Assembly: GCA_944391695.1 (NCBI GenBank) | Contig: CALXUO010000022.1 | Coordinates: 1 to 57,024, forward strand | Direction: 5' to 3' | DNA length: 57,024 bases | Source of the DNA: an uncultured Alphaproteobacteria bacterium | Lineage (GTDB): Bacteria; Pseudomonadota; Alphaproteobacteria; RF32; CAG-239 | In this document: piece after piece, positions 51,345-57,024 of the stretch | Position numbering within the stretch: position 1 is the first letter of the stretch | Layout of the letters: every line of letters starts with the position of its first letter | Notes under the pieces: generated by a model | Database searches by the model: none | What the model saw: only the letters and a program-made list of their open reading frames with translations | Told to the model about the DNA's origin: nothing | Position numbers and translations under genes: made by a program

Positions 51345-54300
51345 GTGGAGCCAAAGTTTATAAACTTGAGAGTACACACAGCTTATTCTTTGTCCGAGGG
51401 GGCAATGAAGGTGCCTGCTTTGGTCAAAAAATTGGCGGCGATGAATGCTCCGGCATTTGCCATGACCGATACGGCTAATATGTTTGGCGGCAAGGCGGTG
51501 TCTAAATTTGCCGCCGATGAAGGAATTAAGCCGATTTTGGGCTGCCAGTTCTATCTTCGTAACCCTGATTCCGATGATGTCTTAAAGTCCAAAGGACAGC
51601 TTCTTGAGCCGGATAAAATTATCTTGCTGGTTATGAACGAGGCAGGATATATGAATATCATGCATTTGATGAAAATATCATATCTTGATAATCCGACGCC
51701 GGTTGAAAAACCATATATAACCATTAAAAATTTGCAAGAAGTTAACGAAGGACTGATTGCTTTGAGCGGCGGTGTGGAAGGGCAAATCGGACGTTTGTTG
51801 CTGGAGGGCAGAGATAAAGAGGCTGATGAGACCACGCTTAAGCTCAAAGAAATTTTCGGCAACCGTTTTTATATGGAAATTGCGCGTATCGGGCTTGAAG
51901 CAGAGCAAAAAACCGAAGATAAGTTTATTGATTTGGCTTATAAATATGATATTCCTTTGGTGGCTACCAACGAGGCTTTCTTCTTTGATACCGATATGTA
52001 TGAAGCTCACGATGCCTTGGTTTGCATCGCGGCAGGAGAATATGTCAACAACGAAAACAGACGCAAATTTTCGCCCAACAACCGCCTTAAAAGCCAGGCA
52101 GAGATGGTTGAGTTGTTTGCCGATTTGCCGGAGGCTTTGGAAAGTACGGTTATAATTGCCAAAAGATGCAATTTCTTATCGGACAAAGTGCAACCCCTGT
52201 TGCCGATTTTTATTTGCCCGGACGGTTTGAGCCAAGATGAATATATTGACCAACAAGCTCACAAAGGTCTTAAAGAGCGGATGGAAAGGCATGTCTATTT
52301 TGAAGGCATGACAGCAAGCGAGAAAGAAGAGCTTGATAAAAAATATTTTGCAAGGCTGGAATATGAATTAAGCGTTATTAAAAAAATGGGATTCCCGGGA
52401 TATTTCCTCATCGTATCGGACTTTATTACTTGGTCTAAGACACATGGGGTTCCGGTGGGGCCGGGGCGTGGCTCAGGCGCAGGATCAATTGTTGCTTGGT
52501 CTTTGCATATTACGGATCTTGACCCGATAAAGCTTGATTTGCTGTTTGAGCGCTTTTTGAACCCTGAGCGCGTTAATATGCCCGATTTTGACATCGACTT
52601 CTGCCAGGAAAATCGCTATAAAACAATTGAATATGTGCAGCAGAAATACGGCAAAGACAAAGTGGCGCAGATTATTACTTACGGCAAACTGCAATCAAAG
52701 GCAGTTATCCGCGATGTGGCGCGTGTTTTGCAAATGCCCTATTCGCAAGCCGACAGAATATCCAAGATGATTCCTGCCGGAGTGCAGGGCAAAAACCCAA
52801 CCTTGCAGGAGGCACTTGACCAGGTGCCAGAGTTGGAAGAAATGCGCCAGAACGATCCTCAAATCAACAAGCTGTTTGATATTGCAATGAAGCTTGAGGG
52901 GCTTTATCGCAACTCGGGAATGCATGCGGCGGGTGTGGTTATCGGTGATAGGCCTTTGGAGCAACTTGTGCCTTTGTACAAGGACCCGAGGGCTGATATG
53001 CCGGTTACTCAATATGATATGAAATTTGTGGAAGAAACCGGACTTATCAAATTTGACTTTTTGGGCCTAAAAACGCTTACGGTTATTAAAAAGGCTGTTG
53101 ATTGGATAAAGAAAAGCAAGGGAATCGACCTAGTTCCCTATGAAATTCCTCTGGATGATAAAGCCACCTACGAAATGCTGCAGCGAGGCGAGACATCGGC
53201 AGTGTTTCAGTTTGAATCACCGGGGATGCGTGATGTCCACAAGCAGATAAAACCCGACAGATTTGAAGATTTAATCGCGATTGTTTCTTTATATAGGCCG
53301 GGACCGATGGATAATATCCCAACCTATATCAAACGTAAACACGGCGAAGAAGAAATAACCTATTTGCACCCTGATTTGGCGCCGATTTTGGATGAGACCT
53401 ACGGGATTATGGTCTATCAAGAGCAGGTTATGAAAATTGCTCAGGTGTTGGGCGGCTATACTTTGGGCGGAGCAGACAAACTGCGCAAGGTGATGGGTAA
53501 AAAAATGCGCGATGAAATTCCTAAGCAACGCGCAATGTTTATGGAAGGGGCAACCAAAAACGGTATATCAGAAGAAATTGCTGGCAAAATTTTTGACCAA
53601 ATGGAAAAATTTGCTTCCTATGGATTTAACAAGTCGCACGCTGCTGCCTACTCGCTTATTTCTTATCAGACGGCTTATCTTAAGGCGCATTATCCGGTTG
53701 AGTTTATGTGTGCGGTAATGTCTTTGGATATGACCAATGTTGACAAGCTTTTGCTATATAAAGAAGAATGCAAAAAAATGGGGATTGAAGTTTTGCCCCC
53801 AGACATAAACAAGTCTTTTTCCGAATTTGCGGTGGAGGGGAATAATATTCGCTATGCGTTGGCGGCAGTAAAATCCGTGGGCGCGGCTAATATGGAGATA
53901 ATCGTTAAAGAGCGAGAGGCTAAGGGTAAGTTTAAGGATATGTCGGATTTTATTCATCGGGTGGATGCCAGACAAATAAACCGCCGCCAATTGGAACAAT
54001 TGATTAAGGCCGGCGCTTTTGATGAGATGGATAAAAACCGTGGCAAATTATTTGCCAATATTGATTTGATTATTTCGCACATTAATTCGGCAACCGAGCT
54101 TAAAACCAGTGCGCAGAACTCTTTGTTTGGGGTGGAAGAGCTACAATCAAAAGTAACCTTGACGGACAAACCTGATTGGCCTGAGCTTGAAAGGCTGCAA
54201 TTAGAAGCCGAAGCAATTGGGTTTTATCTATCGGCTCATCCGCTTGACAGCTATAAAAAAGGCATGGAGCGCTTGGGCGTTAAAAAGTATATAGAAGTAA

Positions 54301-54812
54301 TACAGGGACTTAGGGTCGGAGATGTTGTCAGAAGCAAGTTGGCAGGTTGTGTTAACTCTTTCCAAAAACGGATCTCTAAAAACGGCAATAAATATGCCTT
54401 TGTGGAAATGTCGGACGGCAGCTCAAATTTTGAGGGGTTGCTTTTTGCCGAGGGGTTGAGCAAATATGAGGAAGTAATTAACTCAGGAATGCCTTTGCTT
54501 GTGAGCGTAACTATTGATAAAAAAGAAGAAGATACCAACCCAAGATTGATGATTAATGCTGTTGAAACACTTGATCAGGCAATTGCCGAGGTTGCCAACG
54601 GGGTGGAGATTTGTATCAATAATGCTAATTGTGTAGGGCCGCTGCATCAAATTTTGAGCAAAGATAGAAACGGCAAAAATAAAATATATATTAGGCCTGA
54701 TAATGACAATTGGGATATCAGAATTGCACTAAATGGCGGGTTTGCTTTGTTTGGCGATATTTTAACACAAATCAGAGCTTTGCCCGGAATTTCTACAGTA
54801 AAGGAAATATAA
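51345..54812 (+). CDS. dnaE: DNA polymerase III alpha subunit
   Basis: Replicative polymerase. 1155 residues from GTG, the normal size. The PHP domain (1-280) begins NLRVHTAYSLSEGAM. The catalytic acids lie in PDFDIDF (413-419) and Asp571 in KFDFLGLKTL. The C-terminal part has the helix-hairpin-helix and OB regions (LRVGDVVRSKLAG, YAFVEMSDGSSNFEGLLF). The PHP metal site looks degenerate (TDTANMFGG), as in many alphaproteobacteria, whose proofreading is by DnaQ. It is directly joined (TAAATG) to a membrane-protein gene. Confidence 0.97.
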   Translation: MEPKFINLRVHTAYSLSEGAMKVPALVKKLAAMNAPAFAMTDTANMFGGKAVSKFAADEGIKPILGCQFYLRNPDSDDVLKSKGQLLEPDKIILLVMNEAGYMNIMHLMKISYLDNPTPVEKPYITIKNLQEVNEGLIALSGGVEGQIGRLLLEGRDKEADETTLKLKEIFGNRFYMEIARIGLEAEQKTEDKFIDLAYKYDIPLVATNEAFFFDTDMYEAHDALVCIAAGEYVNNENRRKFSPNNRLKSQAEMVELFADLPEALESTVIIAKRCNFLSDKVQPLLPIFICPDGLSQDEYIDQQAHKGLKERMERHVYFEGMTASEKEELDKKYFARLEYELSVIKKMGFPGYFLIVSDFITWSKTHGVPVGPGRGSGAGSIVAWSLHITDLDPIKLDLLFERFLNPERVNMPDFDIDFCQENRYKTIEYVQQKYGKDKVAQIITYGKLQSKAVIRDVARVLQMPYSQADRISKMIPAGVQGKNPTLQEALDQVPELEEMRQNDPQINKLFDIAMKLEGLYRNSGMHAAGVVIGDRPLEQLVPLYKDPRADMPVTQYDMKFVEETGLIKFDFLGLKTLTVIKKAVDWIKKSKGIDLVPYEIPLDDKATYEMLQRGETSAVFQFESPGMRDVHKQIKPDRFEDLIAIVSLYRPGPMDNIPTYIKRKHGEEEITYLHPDLAPILDETYGIMVYQEQVMKIAQVLGGYTLGGADKLRKVMGKKMRDEIPKQRAMFMEGATKNGISEEIAGKIFDQMEKFASYGFNKSHAAAYSLISYQTAYLKAHYPVEFMCAVMSLDMTNVDKLLLYKEECKKMGIEVLPPDINKSFSEFAVEGNNIRYALAAVKSVGAANMEIIVKEREAKGKFKDMSDFIHRVDARQINRRQLEQLIKAGAFDEMDKNRGKLFANIDLIISHINSATELKTSAQNSLFGVEELQSKVTLTDKPDWPELERLQLEAEAIGFYLSAHPLDSYKKGMERLGVKKYIEVIQGLRVGDVVRSKLAGCVNSFQKRISKNGNKYAFVEMSDGSSNFEGLLFAEGLSKYEEVINSGMPLLVSVTIDKKEEDTNPRLMINAVETLDQAIAEVANGVEICINNANCVGPLHQILSKDRNGKNKIYIRPDNDNWDIRIALNGGFALFGDILTQIRALPGISTVKEI

Positions 54813-55652
54813 ATGAAAAATTCTGCAACACAAAATACAAATATCGAAGCGGTGCGTTTGCCTATGTTGGCAACGCTATTTGGTGCTTATGGCGTGGTTA
54901 TTGATAAATTTAAGGAATTCTTTATTTTGGGCAGTATTTATGCCGTTATTTTGGCTGTTGTATATATTATATGCGGAATGGAGGCTTTGTGTGGTAACCC
55001 ATTATACCGTGAGGGGCATTTTTGCTCTGACAGTCTTGCATTGTTTGCGCTGGTACATATAGTTAACTTTTTGGTGTTGTGTATGTTTATGCGTGTATGG
55101 TACCAAGCCATTAGTGTTGATAAATTCAAAATAACAAAATATATATTTATCCCCGGGCGGGCGGAGCTAAAAATTATCGGAGTATCGTTGTTTTATGTCT
55201 TGGCTTTGGGTGTTGCTTTATTGGCGGCTTATTTGTTGTATGTGAGGGTTCCCAATCCAAACTGGAAAATTGAACTGGCTTATTTTACGGCAGTCGCATG
55301 GGGGCTGCTGGTTCCGTTGGTTGCTTTGAGGTTTTTGTGTTGGTATGCTTTTGCCGCCGGAGACGAAAAGTTACCGCCATTTAAAATTGTTTGGAAAAAA
55401 ACCGCCGGAAATTGGTTTTTGATTATGTCGGGTATTGTTCTGGTGCTTATAATTGGATTAGCTTTATCGTTGGCCATGTTTAGAAATTACGTTACCACGG
55501 ATAATTTTAATCGAATTTATGTCGTCTTTGCCGGAGAATACTTAACACAGATGGTTTCGTTGTTTATGAACGCGTGCTTTATGAGTTATTGCTATTTGCA
55601 GAAGAAATTTTTATTTGATGAAAGGACAGAAAATGGAAAATCAGGAAATTAA
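54813..55652 (+). CDS. multi-pass membrane protein of unknown function
   Basis: 279 residues with about six hydrophobic helices (first at about 37-55), a loop with several Cys (CGMEALCGN, HFCSDSL) between the first two, and a charged C-terminal tail. No family is recognised. Its ATG directly follows the dnaE stop, so it is co-transcribed with dnaE. The next gene encodes a similar six-helix protein overlapping it by 20 bases, so the pair may form a complex or be ancient duplicates (inference). Confidence 0.65.
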   Translation: MKNSATQNTNIEAVRLPMLATLFGAYGVVIDKFKEFFILGSIYAVILAVVYIICGMEALCGNPLYREGHFCSDSLALFALVHIVNFLVLCMFMRVWYQAISVDKFKITKYIFIPGRAELKIIGVSLFYVLALGVALLAAYLLYVRVPNPNWKIELAYFTAVAWGLLVPLVALRFLCWYAFAAGDEKLPPFKIVWKKTAGNWFLIMSGIVLVLIIGLALSLAMFRNYVTTDNFNRIYVVFAGEYLTQMVSLFMNACFMSYCYLQKKFLFDERTENGKSGN

Positions 55653-56412
55653 AAAGCTCCCTTTTTGGGATACGATTGCCCGCAGTTTTAAATATGTATT
55701 TAAAAACAGAGCATTGCTGCTTGGTATATTGCCGGTGGTTGCTGCACTAAGCGTTTTGCAAATATTGATAGGCTTACCTTTTATGTGCTCGGTTACAGGG
55801 ACACCTTGCGATAACGGTTGGACCAATGTAATTACCTTACTGACAATTGTACTGGCTTCCGTCGGGGTGATTATCAATTACTGCCGGGCAATTATATCTA
55901 AGGCTGAGGTTGATTTTATCTCACTTGGGTTTTGGAAAAAAATGGGACTTTATCTGGTGGCTTCGTTTATATTGTCGGTAATGATTTTGATACCGATAAT
56001 GGTGGGTATATTCTTGATGTCGTTTGCCTTTGATCCCAACGCCTTAATCTCGTTGACAACATCTTTAACATTGCTGATTTCGATTGCAACATCTATCGCT
56101 ATTGCGCCGTTGTTTTTGGTTTTTCCGGCAATTGCGGTTGAGGATTTTAAGATTATTCGTTGGTCAAAGCTGTTTCAAATGGCAAAAGGTAACCACAATG
56201 CCATTTTTTGGGCGCAATTTGTGATTATGATGCCATATTGGCTGGTTTCAAGAATGTGGACGGCTCTTTATGACATTGTCGGGTTGGACAATTATGTCAT
56301 AAATCTGATATTTGTTGTGGGCGGAATTGCTTTGGGCATTATTGATGCCTGCTTCAAGGGAGCATTTTTTGCTCATATCTATCAGTTTTTTAAGTTTTAT
56401 GACAAGGACTAA
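55633..56412 (+). CDS. multi-pass membrane protein of unknown function
   Basis: 259 residues from MENQEIKKLPFWD; AAAGGA fits this ATG, while a TTG 18 bases upstream is not favoured. About six hydrophobic helices, a short loop with two Cys (MCSVTGTPCDNG) after the first, and the ending GIIDACFKGAFFAHIYQFFKFY. Same plan as the preceding protein. No family is recognised. Confidence 0.65.
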   Translation: MENQEIKKLPFWDTIARSFKYVFKNRALLLGILPVVAALSVLQILIGLPFMCSVTGTPCDNGWTNVITLLTIVLASVGVIINYCRAIISKAEVDFISLGFWKKMGLYLVASFILSVMILIPIMVGIFLMSFAFDPNALISLTTSLTLLISIATSIAIAPLFLVFPAIAVEDFKIIRWSKLFQMAKGNHNAIFWAQFVIMMPYWLVSRMWTALYDIVGLDNYVINLIFVVGGIALGIIDACFKGAFFAHIYQFFKFYDKD

Positions 56413-56422
56413 GCAGAAGACA

Positions 56423-56447
56423 GCCTCTCTAAAGAGAGGCTTTTTAT
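56423..56447. terminator. terminator after the membrane protein pair
   Basis: GCCTCTCT-AA-AGAGAGGC followed by TTTTTATT. It closes the dnaE operon and lies just past the stop of the convergent HTH gene. Confidence 0.85.
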
Positions 56448-56454
56448 TAAGGGA

Positions 56455-56667
56455 TTATTTTATCGTAAACTCCAATTCTTTGCCATAGAATTTGAGCAGG
56501 CGTTGGTAGTGGCGGGCTGCCAATGGCTTGCCCTGCTCCATAAGCGCAATCATATTCATCGATAGCGGTGTTTGCAAGGCTACATCTTGAAGGCTCAACC
56601 CCTTTTCTTTGCGTAAATTTACTAGTTGCGGCGCAATTTGGGTGCGCATAATTTTCTTTAGGTTCAT
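56455..56667 (-). CDS. small XRE-type helix-turn-helix protein
   Basis: 70 residues from MNLKKIMRTQIAPQ; GGAG lies well before this ATG (56665-56667). The HTH is LRKEKGLSLQDVALQTPLSMNMI (residues about 19-41), followed by a short C-terminal part EQGKPLAARHYQRLLKFYG. It looks like a stand-alone XRE DNA-binding domain. A terminated RNA precedes it on the same strand, so it may be controlled by attenuation. Confidence 0.7.
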   Translation of the reverse strand: MNLKKIMRTQIAPQLVNLRKEKGLSLQDVALQTPLSMNMIALMEQGKPLAARHYQRLLKFYGKELEFTIK

Positions 56668-56692
56668 CAGTTTCAACTCCTTATTTTGTTAT

Positions 56693-56727
56693 AAAACAAA
56701 ACCGCCTTTGTTAAAAAACAAGGCGGA
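56693..56727 (-). terminator. terminator of the structured RNA before the HTH gene
   Basis: Minus strand: CCGCCTTGTT/AACAAAGGCGG with a T-rich loop, followed by TTTTGTTTT. It lies about 25-30 bases before the HTH gene start, in an attenuator-like position. Confidence 0.8.
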
Positions 56728-56860
56728 GGAGCTGAAAAACTGCATAGGAACAGTCAGGCTTATTCGTCATGCAAAGCATGCTTATCTCGCCCACTCCCCC
56801 ATGGGAGTAATTACCTATGCGATGTTTTTCAGACACCACTCAAGGCAACTCGCCTCAAGC
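56693..56860 (-). ncRNA. candidate structured RNA or regulated leader upstream of the HTH gene
   Basis: Minus strand: hairpin GCUUGAGGC/GCCUUGAGU (56839-56860), which needs three G-U pairs that exist only on this strand. A long closing stem follows, CUGAAAAAC/GUUUUUCAG and GCAUAGG/CCUAUGC (56732-56748 with 56814-56832). Inside are ACUCCC-AUGG-GGGAGU and CAUGC-UUU-GCAUG. It ends in the terminator at 56695-56727. The family is not recognised; the shape with a closing stem and inner arms could be a 6S-like RNA, a riboswitch or an independent RNA. Confidence 0.5.
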
Positions 56861-57024
56861 AAAACCAGCCTAAAACAATTTACTTTTTTTAGCAAGTGAT
56901 TTTTATTTTTAACCGCACCCAACAACCTATGGTATAGTAAAAATGTTTTATGTAAAATAAAGTTGTGGAAAACTTTGCCAACATCTTTACATTGTCCATG
57001 TTTTGTTCTACTATACTTTGGTAT

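Overview
The window is a chromosomal stretch from an AT-rich alphaproteobacterium, probably an uncultured, host- or gut-associated one (inference). Alphaproteobacterial marks seen directly are a circularly permuted two-piece tmRNA gene, the alpha-type SspB adaptor with a ribbon-helix-helix protein beside it, the yceD-rpmF-plsX-ihfA-merR cluster, an Er-VIT1 (MbfA-like) iron/manganese exporter gene, the suf cluster and a GAF-bearing EI-Ntr (PtsP). Almost everything is housekeeping, in short operons on both strands, many closed by hairpin terminators.

Layout: 1-320 holds a run of hairpins of unknown identity. 0.3-5.1 kb: murA, a META lipoprotein, mtaB-ftsY and an outer-membrane barrel. 5.2-7.0 kb: a 94-residue mini-flagellin, ldh and a small acidic membrane protein. 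7.2-10.2 kb: acpP-fabF-mltG and two small overlapping genes. 10.3-16.1 kb: ybjN, lgt, a degenerate GGDEF membrane protein, queA, a regulator with two LysR-type helix-turn-helices, and comF. 16.1-24.0 kb: a sucCD-like pair with altered catalytic residues, then sufE-sufT-sufS-sufD-sufC-[MazG-like]-sufB, transcribed leftward. 24.1-29.9 kb: a PAS/degenerate GGDEF protein, nlpD, yajC-secD-secF and a flavin reductase. 29.9-33.7 kb: a Nudix hydrolase, a ygiW-qseBC-like operon and a nitroreductase. 33.8-35.3 kb: tRNA-Pro(GGG) within a recombination scar, then a frameshifted mbfA. 35.3-38.1 kb: merR, ihfA, plsX, rpmF, yceD, with fabH missing. 38.2-42.4 kb: bamE, trmJ, two exported unknowns, a hydrolase, an RHH protein and sspB. 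42.5-42.7 kb: ssrA (tmRNA). 42.8-44.2 kb: folA-thyA. 44.3-45.4 kb: a gene-free stretch with three tandem structured RNA genes. 45.5-56.7 kb: a degenerate DEAD-box half-protein, a cupin, ptsP, rodZ, prfA, dnaE, two membrane proteins, a small HTH protein and another candidate structured RNA.

The strongest candidate for an undescribed system is the three-copy RNA array at 44.3-45.4 kb. Each unit lies on the minus strand with its own TTGACA-type promoter and its own terminator. Each holds two long hairpins whose sequences differ between units while base pairing is kept, and one or two copies of a conserved hairpin (pyrimidine mismatch, UGCC/GGUA stem, GUGA-type loop). G-U pairs that form only in the minus-strand RNA fix the orientation. 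I do not recognise the family.

Other unusual points are the mini-flagellin made only of the two terminal segments of flagellin, the sucCD-like pair lacking the phospho-histidine, a QseC-like kinase without its G1 box, two GGDEF-like domains without GGDEF, the A8 frameshift in mbfA, the ssrA-sspB adjacency and an apparently leaderless sufB. All names rest on reading motifs by eye; no database search was run.
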